This document shows positions 1-8,766 of a stretch of 64,000 bases of DNA, piece after piece. The translations under genes were made by a program, and so were the position numbers. Source of the stretch: an uncultured Bacteroidales bacterium. Lineage in GTDB: Bacteria; Bacteroidota; Bacteroidia; Bacteroidales; F082. Within the stretch, counting starts at the first letter, position 1; each line of letters begins with the position of its first letter. Where the stretch lies: the NCBI GenBank assembly GCA_900317055.1, contig ONFF01000028.1, positions 1 to 64,000 on the forward strand, written 5' to 3'. The notes below the pieces were generated by a model, which was not told where the DNA came from, did no database searches, and saw only the letters and a list, made by a program, of their open reading frames with translations.

Positions 1-95
1 TATCAGAAAAACAGGGCTTTATTGATAAACCCAGAGCGGGAGACCCTCATGGCGGGCAAGGACCCGCCATCCCTCACGCTTTGGGACTTCCTGCT
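1..95. repeat. 95-bp direct repeat, copy 1
   Basis: Positions 1-95 are repeated essentially exactly at 765-859. Each copy carries a hairpin (TGGCGGG / CCCGCCA around 50-69) within the palindrome family described elsewhere in this window. Copy 1 overlaps the 3' end of the GIY-YIG gene and supplies its last codons and stop; copy 2 ends just past the stop codon of the DNA methyltransferase gene. Confidence 0.9.
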
Positions 96-439
96 ACTAG
101 CGCTTCTGTATCGTATGTTTCTTTTACGCCTTGTATATACTCTTCATCCACGCCAATGTCTTCTGTCAAATCCTTCCACTCCGGATTAAAGTCGTTTATC
201 AACGCTTCTTTCCATTCCTTATGCCACTTCTTCAATTGCTTTTCTCTATAAATTGCTGTGTCAAGTCGTTCGTATATCTCATAATAGACCAGCATCTCCA
301 AGTTGTAACGATCAGAGAAGCCTGCATTGATGTGAAGCTTATGCTCTGCAATCCGTCGCCGAAGGTCTCTTGTCACGCCAGTATAAAGAGTGGTTTTGTT
401 CTTGTTGGTAAGTATGTATACTATTCCTTGGAGAGTCAT
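74..439 (-). CDS. GIY-YIG domain nuclease family protein (small, UvrC N-domain-like)
   Basis: This 121-residue protein is of the stand-alone GIY-YIG type. The first motif is the variant GIVYIL (residues 5-10), the second is LYTG (about 18-21), followed by the arginine-rich helix RDLRRRIAEH with the expected catalytic Arg; the conserved Glu lies in YREKQLKKW. Such proteins are common in Bacteroidota and their physiological substrate is generally unknown. The last nine or so residues (ALVAGSPKA) are encoded partly by the 95-bp repeat, so the original C-terminus has probably been replaced. The 5' end abuts a 110-bp tandem repeat array and no clear -7 box is visible. Fold assignment is firm; a role in restriction or repair is not shown. 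Confidence 0.8.
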   Translation of the reverse strand: MTLQGIVYILTNKNKTTLYTGVTRDLRRRIAEHKLHINAGFSDRYNLEMLVYYEIYERLDTAIYREKQLKKWHKEWKEALINDFNPEWKDLTEDIGVDEEYIQGVKETYDTEALVAGSPKA

Positions 440-445
440 AAGAGC

Positions 446-774
446 AGTCGTTTCGTGTCAGGGATAGCGGGTCAAGCCCGCTATGAGGGGTTTGGGGGAG
501 AGATAGTCGTTTGGGTTGAGTTTTGGTTAAATACTAGCAAAAAGCTATCAGAGGTAGTCGGTTCGTGTCAGGGATAGCGGGTCAAGCCCGCTATGAGGGG
601 TTTGGGGGAGAGATAGTCTTTAGGTTGAGTTTTGGTTAAATACTAGCAAAAAGCTATCAGAGGTAGTCGGTTCGTATCAGGGATAGCGGGTCAAGCCCGC
701 TATGAGGGGTTTAGGGGTGAGTTAGTCGTTTGGGTTGAGTTTTGGTTAAGTATTAAGTAAAGGCTATCAGAAAA
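446..774. repeat. Three tandem ~110-bp repeats, each with a REP-like hairpin
   Basis: Three head-to-tail units of 109-110 bp start near 446, 556 and 665. Each contains the hairpin ATAGCGGG-TCAAG-CCCGCTAT (8-bp stem) followed by ATGAGGGG and a T/G-rich tail. The first two units are nearly identical; the third has more substitutions. This fills the gap between the GIY-YIG and methyltransferase genes; no gene is seen in it. Confidence 0.9.
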
Positions 775-859
775 ACAGGGCTTTATTGATAAACCCAGAG
801 CGGGAGACCCTCATGGCGGGCAAGGACCCGCCATCCCTCACGCTTTGGGACTTCCTGCT
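765..859. repeat. 95-bp direct repeat, copy 2
   Basis: Second copy of the repeat at 1-95. It is followed by a short local duplication of GACTTCCTGCTA (about 849-871) that is single in copy 1, so the two copies have diverged only at the edge facing the gene. Confidence 0.9.
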
Positions 860-872
860 AGACTTCCTGCTA

Positions 873-2582
873 CTAATACTCCTGTATCATATCCCTTTCT
901 TCTTTGTTAAACTGATACAAATCAATAATCATCCCATCTATCTCTTTTTGCGCTTCTTTATCCCCATTCAAGGCGCGGTCAACGAGCGCTGCGAGTTGTT
1001 GGTCTTGCTCTGGCGTTATCTTCGGGAACGGCAAGGTCGAAAGGTTGCCCTTCAATATCTTGAGGTCGTTGAATCGCTTGACATATAAGAAGTTGAACAA
1101 CGAAGAATTAAGGAAAGCCAACACTGTCTTCACACTCATGCCGTCCACCTCGGGAATGAGGATGTTGGCACTGTTGAGGAACAAACGCTGCTTGTCGTCG
1201 TAGGTAAAGCAAAGATGACCCGAGACAAACTTATACACCAACTTTTCCTTCGCCCGATACAACTCATCCTTCGCACACTGCTGAAAATCAGCGCGATTGT
1301 ATTTGACATAACGGCTTGCTTTTTTCAGGCTGTATTTGCTAATGTCCTTACCCGTATAAATGGGCTCCAAGCCTTTTCTCGGTCTGTCTTTCAGCACTTT
1401 GGCATTGTTGCCCGTAATGATGCCCAATGCCCATTGGCTATGCGAGAGGTCATCGTGACGCAAACGCTCCACCTTGCCGATGATGGCTTCATCGCGGTCA
1501 TTGAGCATGGGAATAGCACAGAAGTCGTCTTCAACAAGTTTAAACTCCTTCCTCGACACCTCGTTGTTGGCACCATACACCAAGTAATTCTGACCTCCAA
1601 AAACCGGTTTCCTGCTGACTTTCAAGCTGATGAAATCCGTAAACACACCTTTGAAACGCTCACGATAGCATTTCAGGCTCTCTATGTGCGTTTCATGGGT
1701 CACAAAACGACGCAAATCGGCATGAACCTTGATTTTCAGCACGGATGAGGGCAAAAGGAAATGTTGTATTCCGTTCTTGTTCAAGAACTTGAATGATTCG
1801 GTGAAAAACAGCGAAGCCTTTTCCTTGGATTGGATGATCTCGGAGGGATGAAGCTTGCCTTTTTCCGTGCCCCAAGGCGGGTTGGTGACGATGTAGTCGA
1901 ACTTCAAGTCGCCCAAAGCCGAGGCTGCGTGAAGCAAGAAGTCCATCTGGTAAATCTGTGGATAAACCGATGATTCATTGAACTTTACCATAAGGTTAGC
2001 TTTGGCAATCATCACGGCAAGAGGATCGTTGTCAATGCCATAGAGTTGTTCCATCTGGGCATGTTGCACTTTCAGCAGGAAGATACCGCTACCACAACAA
2101 GGGTCAAGGAATCTCTCACCGTTCAAGACCCGGATGTCGGAAAGCATCTCGTTGACAATCACAGGCTTGGTATAATAAAGTCCTTTCAAGATGCGGCTAC
2201 CTTCCGCCGTCAGCGACTGATAGACGAAACCAATCCAATCGTCTTGTCGGTTTTTCAGAATCTGACGCGGCACTTCAAGGTCCATGCGCTGATACTGCGT
2301 GTATTCCTCGAAGAAACGGCTTTTGTTGGCTTCGTTCACCTTGTTATGCTCCAAATACATGGCGCAGAGGCTGAAAATCAAGTCATTGATGGGATAGTAT
2401 GCCGCCTTCAGTTCTTCCACAAAACGGGGCAAGCTACCCGCCATCACATAACCTTCGGGAGTGATGATTTTCTGCGAACGACTCTTGTTGGCACGACGCG
2501 TCAAACGGTCAGCACCGCTGTTTTTCAGCTTGTCCCAGTTGCGTTGGGTGGCTTTTGAGATAAATATTTTTGATTCCGTCAT
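873..2582 (-). CDS. N6-adenine-type DNA methyltransferase with C-terminal specificity domain (orphan, type II/IIG-like)
   Basis: The protein has SAM-binding motif I (DPCCGSGIF, about residue 160) and catalytic motif IV NPPWG (about residue 235), the pattern of gamma-class adenine methyltransferases such as TaqI. The C-terminal half has IYTGKDISKY and YKFVSGHLCFTYDD segments typical of TaqI-like target-recognition domains. No nuclease motif (PD-ExK, HNH) is visible in the protein, and no restriction partner is adjacent except a small GIY-YIG protein that is not obviously one. An in-frame ATG lies 30 bases upstream, but MTESKIF at 2582 is preferred as the start. A -7 box TATTTTTGCA at 2674-2683 would give a leader of about 85 nt. 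Confidence 0.82.
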   Translation of the reverse strand: MTESKIFISKATQRNWDKLKNSGADRLTRRANKSRSQKIITPEGYVMAGSLPRFVEELKAAYYPINDLIFSLCAMYLEHNKVNEANKSRFFEEYTQYQRMDLEVPRQILKNRQDDWIGFVYQSLTAEGSRILKGLYYTKPVIVNEMLSDIRVLNGERFLDPCCGSGIFLLKVQHAQMEQLYGIDNDPLAVMIAKANLMVKFNESSVYPQIYQMDFLLHAASALGDLKFDYIVTNPPWGTEKGKLHPSEIIQSKEKASLFFTESFKFLNKNGIQHFLLPSSVLKIKVHADLRRFVTHETHIESLKCYRERFKGVFTDFISLKVSRKPVFGGQNYLVYGANNEVSRKEFKLVEDDFCAIPMLNDRDEAIIGKVERLRHDDLSHSQWALGIITGNNAKVLKDRPRKGLEPIYTGKDISKYSLKKASRYVKYNRADFQQCAKDELYRAKEKLVYKFVSGHLCFTYDDKQRLFLNSANILIPEVDGMSVKTVLAFLNSSLFNFLYVKRFNDLKILKGNLSTLPFPKITPEQDQQLAALVDRALNGDKEAQKEIDGMIIDLYQFNKEERDMIQEY

Positions 2583-2673
2583 GATACAGCTCCGCCTCCT
2601 AAGTCCCATCAAGATTACTTAACGAACTCTATTTCAACCATATACACAAATGCCTAAAATGGCACATTAATCT

Positions 2674-2683
2674 TGCAAAAATA
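2674..2683 (-). promoter_or_regulatory. -7 promoter box for the DNA methyltransferase
   Basis: Minus-strand TATTTTTGCA matches the Bacteroidota -7 consensus TAnnTTTGC; no strong -33 TTG is evident. Confidence 0.5.
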
Positions 2684-2766
2684 AGAATTTTTGCAGTTTT
2701 ACAACTAATTTTATTTAAATATTAATAAAAGGGCAAATGGGACGGTTCTCTTAGCCTAAAAAATAC

Positions 2767-2775
2767 TAATTTTGC
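2767..2775 (+). promoter_or_regulatory. -7 promoter box for tsaB
   Basis: TAATTTTGC matches TAnnTTTGC and sits about 20 nt before the ATG at 2796. The -33 region is weak. Confidence 0.55.
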
Positions 2776-2795
2776 CCTCATAAAAAGCATAAACT

Positions 2796-3494
2796 ATGAT
2801 CTTGTGTTTGGAAACAGCGACTCCCGTTTGTTCGGTCGCACTCAACTCGGCCTGTTGCACTTTGGCCATGCGTGAAACTGAAGGACAAAACGCTCATTCT
2901 GAAAAGATTACCAACTTCATCAAAGCGGTGATGGAGGAAACAAATATCGATTATTCCAAGTTGGATGCAGTGGCCGTGAGCCAAGGTCCTGGCTCCTACA
3001 CGGGCTTACGCATCGGTGTGAGTACCGCCAAGGGTATTTGCTATGCCGCCGATCTCCCGCTGATGGCCATCGACACGCTTGAAGCCATGGCGCACGGCAT
3101 GAAAGAGAAACTAGGCAGCCAAATCGAGCCTAATGACCTGCTCATTCCCATGATTGATGCCCGGCGCATGGAGGTGTATGCCTCGGTCTTCGATGCCAAC
3201 TTACAGAGAATCAACGATACAGCAGCAATGGTCATTGATGAGCATACATTCGACGAACTCGGTAAAGACCATCGTTTGTGGCTCTTCGGTGACGGCGCTC
3301 CAAAGTTGAGTAAACTATTTGAAAACCAACAGAATATCAATATCATCGACGGTTTTAAGCCTTCGGCAGCCTATATGCGGACTTTGGCGGAACAGGCTTT
3401 GCAAAAGCAACAGTTTGTCGATGTGGCTTATTTCGAGCCGTTTTATTTAAAGGATTTTATTGCGGGAAAGCCGCATGTTAAGGGGTTAGTTTAG
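2796..3494 (+). CDS. tsaB: tRNA threonylcarbamoyladenosine biosynthesis protein TsaB
   Basis: TsaB is the catalytically inactive paralogue of TsaD and partners with TsaD and TsaE to make t6A at position 37 of ANN-decoding tRNAs. The actin-like ATPase fold is seen in the start MILCLETATPVCSVAL and in the signature SQGPGSYTGLRIG (about residues 62-74), which is diagnostic of TsaB. The length (232 aa) fits the family. The metal-binding HxxxH of TsaD is absent, as expected. A -7 box lies directly upstream. The following M28 peptidase gene is separated by a word-repeat leader and is probably transcribed separately. Confidence 0.92.
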   Translation: MILCLETATPVCSVALNSACCTLAMRETEGQNAHSEKITNFIKAVMEETNIDYSKLDAVAVSQGPGSYTGLRIGVSTAKGICYAADLPLMAIDTLEAMAHGMKEKLGSQIEPNDLLIPMIDARRMEVYASVFDANLQRINDTAAMVIDEHTFDELGKDHRLWLFGDGAPKLSKLFENQQNINIIDGFKPSAAYMRTLAEQALQKQQFVDVAYFEPFYLKDFIAGKPHVKGLV

Positions 3495-3579
3495 AGTTGA
3501 GTGTTTAGAGTTTAGAGTCAGTTGAGAGTTGAGAGTTTAAAGTTTAGAGTAATTTGTTTCAAGTTAAGAGCTTAAAGTT
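3495..3579 (+). repeat. AGTTTAGAGTT word-repeat leader upstream of a T9SS cargo gene
   Basis: The tract is built from permutations of gagtttagagtt. Positions 3533-3554 (22 nt) are identical to the reverse complement of 52263-52284, which lies at the same relative place upstream of another T9SS-secreted protein on the minus strand. Both end in AAAGTT or AAAAGTT directly before ATG. Confidence 0.7.
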
Positions 3580-4800
3580 ATGAAGAGATTTTTGATTATC
3601 GCATTGCTTTTGGCGGTGAGCTTCGTCATCAAAGCACAGGCGCCGCATCTTTTTGAGCATACCTACCCTGTTGTCACGGAAGAGAACCCAGAGATCCGTG
3701 GGCTTATGGATTCCGTCTCCATCGACAGCATCAAGGCGAACATTGAACACCTATGTTCTTATCACACACGCCGTTACGATAGCCGCTTTATCTATGATGT
3801 ACAGGACTGGCTGTACAATCATTACCAGACCTTGCCCGTCGACACGGTCATCAAACACGACTTCAAACTCCATGACCTGAGCATCACGGAAACTGGAGAC
3901 AATATCCTTGCCATTCAATGGGGCACAAGAACACCGGAAGAATTCGTGATTTGCGGTGCTCATTACGATTCCTACGCTTGGGATGGCTACGACCCCGACA
4001 CCATCCGCTCGCCTGGTGCCGATGATAACGCCTCAGGCGTGGCGGGTATCCTCGAGACCGCCCGACTTTTAAGCCATCACACCTTCGACCGCACCATCAT
4101 CTATGCCAATTGGTGCGCTGAGGAATGTGGCCTGCTGGGCTCCGCCGCCTATGCCGAGGACTGTGCCGCACAAAACATGGACATCGTGGGCTACTTCAAC
4201 CTCGACATGACCGGCTACCTTGAAGAAGGCTCGGACATCCATGTCCATCTGATGTACACCACCCAGGATTCGCTGATTGCTGATTTCGTCTACAACTTCA
4301 GCCACATCTACTTCCCCGAGATGCCCATCTGTCAACAATGGCTGGCTTGGGGCGATAGCGACTACTCGTCGTTCAACCGCAACGGCTACCCCGCCGTGCA
4401 TCCCTTCGAAGATGTGCATGCCAGTTCCCCATTTATCCACTCGCGCAACGATGTCTTAGGACTGAGTGTCAACAACTTGGAACAATCCAAACGCTTCACC
4501 GAACTCAATCTTGGCTTGGTGGCTACCTTGGCAGGCATCAACAACGACGGCGTCACTGAAACTGAATCTGTGAATGTGGCGATGTATCCCAATCCAGCCC
4601 ATGAATCGGTCACGATTCTCACTGACGACAATATGCAGAATGTCGGCATCTATAATCTCTTGGGACAGCAAATCGAAACGATGGAATTGGGGGGCACAAG
4701 CAAGTGCACACTCAACACAAGTGATTTGGCATCAGGAATTTATGTTGTCAAAATTAGGACTGAAAAAGGGATTATTGCCAAGCAATTGATGGTTTATTGA
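3580..4800 (+). CDS. Secreted M28-family zinc peptidase with T9SS C-terminal tail
   Basis: A signal peptide (residues 1 to about 19, ending IKAQA) precedes an M28 metallopeptidase domain. The two-zinc ligand set is visible in order: His in GAHYDS (about 128), Asp in GADDNASG (about 147), the Glu pair in AEECGLLGS (about 181-182), Asp in NLDMTG (about 208) and His in HSRND (about 288). The C-terminal ~75 residues start with MYPNPAHESV and end GIIAKQLMVY, a standard por-secretion sorting domain, so the mature enzyme should be exported by T9SS and surface-attached or released. It is likely an aminopeptidase feeding peptides to the cell. The stop codon overlaps the convergent gene by 7 bp. Confidence 0.9.
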   Translation: MKRFLIIALLLAVSFVIKAQAPHLFEHTYPVVTEENPEIRGLMDSVSIDSIKANIEHLCSYHTRRYDSRFIYDVQDWLYNHYQTLPVDTVIKHDFKLHDLSITETGDNILAIQWGTRTPEEFVICGAHYDSYAWDGYDPDTIRSPGADDNASGVAGILETARLLSHHTFDRTIIYANWCAEECGLLGSAAYAEDCAAQNMDIVGYFNLDMTGYLEEGSDIHVHLMYTTQDSLIADFVYNFSHIYFPEMPICQQWLAWGDSDYSSFNRNGYPAVHPFEDVHASSPFIHSRNDVLGLSVNNLEQSKRFTELNLGLVATLAGINNDGVTETESVNVAMYPNPAHESVTILTDDNMQNVGIYNLLGQQIETMELGGTSKCTLNTSDLASGIYVVKIRTEKGIIAKQLMVY

Positions 4801-7040
4801 TCGGATTCCATATCCTCGTAGGCGACCACATGCAACTCATATCTCGAAGCCTTGCGGTAGGTTTCCAGCGAAGTGTCGTCCATCTTGGTCACAGAAACTT
4901 GATTATTTGATAATCCTTTGATATTCAACAAGTAATTGGATAGCAAAGCATTCCTTCTGTCCATCAACCTCGATATGATGGTCCTAGATTTTGCGTGATA
5001 TACAGCATGGGCAACCATTTCGACATCTCGCTTCGAGGATAGCTTTTCTTTCTCTGAAAACTGCGCTGCAAAACCACATAAGCCCTTGTCGCTCAACTTG
5101 ATGGATTGAATGGCTTCGTTGGTAAGGAAATCGATGCCCGTGGAGTCGATTTCGGGGTGTTGCGAGAGATAATAGTCGCGCTGCAACTGCATGTTACACA
5201 GGCGCTGAAGGGTCTCCTCATAGTTCACCCGCTGCTCAAAGATGACGGACAAATTGGGCTGAAGGCTCAAAGTGGCGGCCACATTGTCAAGCATGGTATA
5301 TTCCTCGGCAGTGAAATCAGGGTGAAGCAAGTCGAAAGGTACATATTGAATGTCATCATCGTCCGAAAACAGATGGAACGGCGAGGTCACCACCTTAACC
5401 AACAGGTTACCAAACACCTTCAGCAAAGCCTTACGATAAGAAAACTGTGGGTCGTTGAGGTTGCCCGAAATAGGCAGGTCGATGCTCACATTGTGGTTCT
5501 TGTCGGTGAGCAAATAAAGGCCAAGCTTCAGCGGTATCTTGGGATATTGTGGCACCACTTGCTTCATCTTGTCGCCCACTGCTGGCGAGGCCAACTGCAA
5601 CTTGTTGATACCCTCAAGGTTACCATCGACAATCTTGTTCTGGCTACGGAATGAAAGGATGCCGCTTTCCAGCGGATAACCGAACATTTGTTGGACATAG
5701 GGTGAGAAATCGGAGACTTTCACATTGCTCAGCATCAGAGTGAGGTCGTGGTTCTCCAAGCCATGGACATCCCCTTGCCATTGCACATTAAGTCGACCCT
5801 CCTTGTTCAGCAAAGCGTCCAGATGGACGGCGTTGTTGCCCGTCAAGGTAAAACCTCTGGAAGTGATTCGAATGTCGGAGATTTCATAAATGAAAGGATT
5901 GGGCAAGGTATAGTCTTGATACTCAAGATTAATCTTGTCAAGTTGGAGCTCATTGATGCCGATGGAAAGGGTTCTGCGTTCCTGCACCTCTTCGATGGCT
6001 GAGGCAACCGTGTCGATGACTTTTTCGAAGACCGTAGTGTCATGATGATGCACATGGCCGAGGAAGAGGTCGAAGTTGGTGGTGCTGTCGGCATTGACAA
6101 TATACGCCGTTTCAAGACCAGATAGTTGCAAACTATTCAGATTCAATACATTCTGGTTTAGATTGAATCGCCCAATGTTGGTCCAAATGGAATCAATATG
6201 ACCTAATCTATAGCCACCATTGTCGCATAATGAAAGGTCGTTGATGACAATATCACCTTTCATGTCGAAATCGAGAATATGCTCTGTGCGCCCCTCAGCG
6301 GAAAGGTTAAGGGAAAGCAGACCTTGCAGCGAGTCGACTGCCAAGGTTTGTTGCAGATAAGGCTCGATGATATCAATACCTAAATCGTTCACTTTTAGGT
6401 TGATAAAATACTCTTCAGCATTCTGCGACAGGTGCAAATCGGTATGTAAAGTGGCACTGTCGGCAAGGCAAAGGTCGAGGCCAACATTGGTCTTCATATC
6501 TGACAAATCGACAAAAGGCACATGGATGGCAATGTCGCGAAGGTTGAACTCACTCCCGATATCCAAATCGGAGTAACGGAGATAACTCTTCTCAATGGTT
6601 ACATCGTTGAAAATCAAGCCGAAATTGGATGAGCTTTTCTCTTCTTTGGGTTCATCGGAAGCGAAATGCTGCACCATACTATCGAAATTGAACCAAGTAC
6701 GGTCCTGCTCAATGTTGACCTTCAGCCCAGAAAGCAGGGCATGTTTCACCCAAAGGCGGTTGTCCAACAAGTCCAAAACCTTGATTCGGGTATCGAAGTG
6801 GTCAAAGCTCACGAAAGAAGTCTTGGCGTCGTCTTCATACAGTGTCAAATCATTGATTTTCACCGTTCCCGACACCACATTGACCCACAATTTCCCGATG
6901 GTCAACTCACGGCCAATCAGTTCCTTGTCGTGCTTCTCGATGTACCATTTCGCGATAGGCGACACTAAAAGTACCGCTGCCAGCAACAAAGCAAGGATGC
7001 TGCCAAGAACGATGAGCGATATTTTGATCGCTTTTTTCAT
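4794..7040 (-). CDS. AsmA/DUF748-like envelope protein
   Basis: A single N-terminal membrane helix (about residues 5-28) is followed by a long periplasmic region rich in alternating beta-strand sequence, for example GRELTIGKLWVNVVSGTVKINDLTLYE and repeated ISDIRI/NDVTI patterns. This matches the DUF748 / AsmA-like group, relatives of which act in outer-membrane lipid homeostasis or trafficking between membranes. The length (748 aa) is in the usual range. The family is assigned by sequence style rather than a catalytic motif, so the function is only tentative. It converges on and overlaps the M28 peptidase gene by 7 bp. Confidence 0.7.
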   Translation of the reverse strand: MKKAIKISLIVLGSILALLLAAVLLVSPIAKWYIEKHDKELIGRELTIGKLWVNVVSGTVKINDLTLYEDDAKTSFVSFDHFDTRIKVLDLLDNRLWVKHALLSGLKVNIEQDRTWFNFDSMVQHFASDEPKEEKSSSNFGLIFNDVTIEKSYLRYSDLDIGSEFNLRDIAIHVPFVDLSDMKTNVGLDLCLADSATLHTDLHLSQNAEEYFINLKVNDLGIDIIEPYLQQTLAVDSLQGLLSLNLSAEGRTEHILDFDMKGDIVINDLSLCDNGGYRLGHIDSIWTNIGRFNLNQNVLNLNSLQLSGLETAYIVNADSTTNFDLFLGHVHHHDTTVFEKVIDTVASAIEEVQERRTLSIGINELQLDKINLEYQDYTLPNPFIYEISDIRITSRGFTLTGNNAVHLDALLNKEGRLNVQWQGDVHGLENHDLTLMLSNVKVSDFSPYVQQMFGYPLESGILSFRSQNKIVDGNLEGINKLQLASPAVGDKMKQVVPQYPKIPLKLGLYLLTDKNHNVSIDLPISGNLNDPQFSYRKALLKVFGNLLVKVVTSPFHLFSDDDDIQYVPFDLLHPDFTAEEYTMLDNVAATLSLQPNLSVIFEQRVNYEETLQRLCNMQLQRDYYLSQHPEIDSTGIDFLTNEAIQSIKLSDKGLCGFAAQFSEKEKLSSKRDVEMVAHAVYHAKSRTIISRLMDRRNALLSNYLLNIKGLSNNQVSVTKMDDTSLETYRKASRYELHVVAYEDMESDQ

Positions 7041-7049
7041 CTATTTTAC

Positions 7050-7112
7050 TATGACTCGTGACTATGACTATGACCGCTTTACACAAGATGGAAACCAGTC
7101 ATAGTCATTTTC
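7050..7112. repeat. Degenerate GACTATGACT word repeat
   Basis: Short permutations of tgactatgact / gtcatagtcat fill the gap between two minus-strand genes. The type resembles the other intergenic word repeats in this window. No promoter or RNA is recognised in it. Confidence 0.5.
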
Positions 7113-7130
7113 ACTAGTCTTCAATTTCTT

Positions 7131-8648
7131 CTAACCTAAAACCTTAACGCCGGCGTCAATGCGCTTCAAGGTCTCTTCCTTGCCCAAAAGCTCGAGGATT
7201 TCGCCGATGTGCGGGCCCTTGCCGGCACCCACCACCATCAGACGCAAGCCATTCATTACCAGACCCATATTCAACTCATTGGAGGTAATCCAATTGTTCA
7301 AGGTCTCGTCAATGTTGGCCAAAGTAAAGGGTTCGATGCCCTTGATGACTTCCTTCACCTTGAGCATGGTCTCGGCAGAGTTCTCTTTCCAGCGTTTCTT
7401 TACGGTCACGGGGTCGTATTCCGTTGGAGCCTCGAAGAAGAAGAAACTCTGGTCCCAGATTTCCTTCACGAAGTTGACTCTATCTTTCACCAAGCCAGCG
7501 ACTTTCACAGCGAAATCGAGCGGAACATCGAGGTTCTTTTCGTCCTTCAGCCAAGCCTGATAGTCCTTACCGACTTCTTCGTTCGACTTGCGCATGAGCC
7601 ACTCGTGGTTGAACCACTTGGTTTTTTCCACATTGAACTTGGCGCCGCTCTTGCTGCAACGCTCGAGCGAGAAAGCCTGAATGAGCTCTTCCATGGTGAA
7701 GATTTCCTGTTCAGTGCCAGGATTCCAACCCAACAAAGCCAGCATGTTGATGAAGGCCTCTGGATAATAGCCAGACTGCTTGTAACCCATGGCCGTGTCG
7801 CCAGTTTTCGGGTCGACCCAATACATCGGGAAGACAGGGAAGCCAAGGCGATCACCGTCACGCTTGCTCAGCTTGCCGTTGCCATCGGGTTTAAGCAACA
7901 GGGGCAGATGGGCAAATTGGGGTGCTTCCCAGCCAAAAGCCTCATAAAGCATGACATGGAGCGGCATCGAAGGCAGCCATTCCTCACCACGAATGACATG
8001 GCTGATCTGCATCAGGTGGTCATCGACAATGTTGGCCAAATGGTAGGTCGGCATGCCGTCGCTTTTGAACAAGACCTTGTCGTCGAGGGTGTTGGTCTGC
8101 ACATGCACCTCACCACGAATCAGGTCGTGCATCACGATTTCACGATCTTCAGGAATCATGAAACGCACGGTGTAAGGTGTACCATCAGCAATCAGTTTGT
8201 CGACTTCTTCCTTGCTCATCGTTAAGCTGTTGCGCAAGTGCTTGCGGCTTTGGCAATTGTAGATGAAGGTCTGCTTGTTGGCTTCGGCTTCCTTGCGGTA
8301 TTTGTCCAACTCCTCGGCAGTGTCGAAGGCAATGTAGGCACAGCCTTTTTCCAACAACTCGTCGCTGTATTGTTTATAAAGGTGTTTGCGGTTGCTCTGC
8401 TTGTAGGGACCGAACTCGCCGCCCACATAGTCGCTCTCATCGAACTTGATGCCGCACCAGTCCAAGGACTCCACGATATATTGCTCGGCACCTGGCACGA
8501 AACGGGTTTGGTCGGTGTCCTCGATACGGAGGATCATCTTGCCGCCATTCTTTTTGGCGAACAAATAGTTATATAATGCTGTGCGCACACCCCCGATGTG
8601 CAAGGGACCCGTCGGGCTGGGGGCAAATCTTACTCTGACTTCTTTCAT
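7131..8648 (-). CDS. gltX: Glutamate--tRNA ligase
   Basis: Class I aminoacyl-tRNA synthetase charging tRNA-Glu. The HIGH-type signature is [13 protein letters not shown] near the N-terminus and the KMSKS-type signature is KLSKRDG (about residue 260); the rest follows the bacterial GluRS layout with a C-terminal anticodon-binding domain. The length (505 aa) is normal. An in-frame TTG 12 bases upstream exists, but ATG at 8648 gives the canonical [14 protein letters not shown] start and lies downstream of a -7 box at 8669-8678. glnS is also present in this window, so Gln-tRNA is probably made directly. Confidence 0.96.
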   Translation of the reverse strand: MKEVRVRFAPSPTGPLHIGGVRTALYNYLFAKKNGGKMILRIEDTDQTRFVPGAEQYIVESLDWCGIKFDESDYVGGEFGPYKQSNRKHLYKQYSDELLEKGCAYIAFDTAEELDKYRKEAEANKQTFIYNCQSRKHLRNSLTMSKEEVDKLIADGTPYTVRFMIPEDREIVMHDLIRGEVHVQTNTLDDKVLFKSDGMPTYHLANIVDDHLMQISHVIRGEEWLPSMPLHVMLYEAFGWEAPQFAHLPLLLKPDGNGKLSKRDGDRLGFPVFPMYWVDPKTGDTAMGYKQSGYYPEAFINMLALLGWNPGTEQEIFTMEELIQAFSLERCSKSGAKFNVEKTKWFNHEWLMRKSNEEVGKDYQAWLKDEKNLDVPLDFAVKVAGLVKDRVNFVKEIWDQSFFFFEAPTEYDPVTVKKRWKENSAETMLKVKEVIKGIEPFTLANIDETLNNWITSNELNMGLVMNGLRLMVVGAGKGPHIGEILELLGKEETLKRIDAGVKVLG

Positions 8649-8668
8649 ATTGGATTTCAAATTGAGGG

Positions 8669-8678
8669 TGCAAAAATA
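8669..8678 (-). promoter_or_regulatory. -7 promoter box for gltX
   Basis: Minus-strand TATTTTTGCA, 20 nt before the preferred ATG at 8648; it supports that start over the upstream TTG. Confidence 0.6.
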
Positions 8679-8682
8679 ATCA

Positions 8683-8712
8683 ATTCAAAGATTCAAGATT
8701 CAAAGATTCAAT
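8683..8712. repeat. ATTCAAAG word repeat between divergent genes
   Basis: Four near-copies of attcaaag/attcaag in a row. A similar tract occurs at 16993-17025. Confidence 0.6.
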
Positions 8713-8720
8713 ATTATTCC

Positions 8721-8730
8721 TAATTTTGCA
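8721..8730 (+). promoter_or_regulatory. -7 promoter box for the RlmL-like methyltransferase
   Basis: TAATTTTGCA, 36 nt before ATG 8767. It argues for that ATG rather than the TTG at 8737, which would lie at about the transcription start. Confidence 0.6.
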
Positions 8731-8766
8731 AAAAAATTGAACCCATATTTCGACAAGCTCAACAAC

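Noticed and set aside
446-774. CRISPR-like array
   Set aside because: The units are contiguous 110-bp copies with no variable spacers, and no cas genes are nearby.
74-2582. A complete restriction-modification system from the GIY-YIG and methyltransferase genes
   Set aside because: The GIY-YIG protein is of a small generic type found alone in many genomes and is separated from the methyltransferase by repeats; nothing links them functionally.
7209-8225. A 338-codon open frame opposite gltX
   Set aside because: It is antisense to a complete GluRS gene, has no recognisable protein features and no promoter; it reflects codon bias of the real gene.
8747-8762. TTTCGACAAGCTCAA as a member of the CTTCGACAAGCTCAG family
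   Set aside because: Only about 13 bases match and no palindromic partner is present; this may be chance or a worn remnant.
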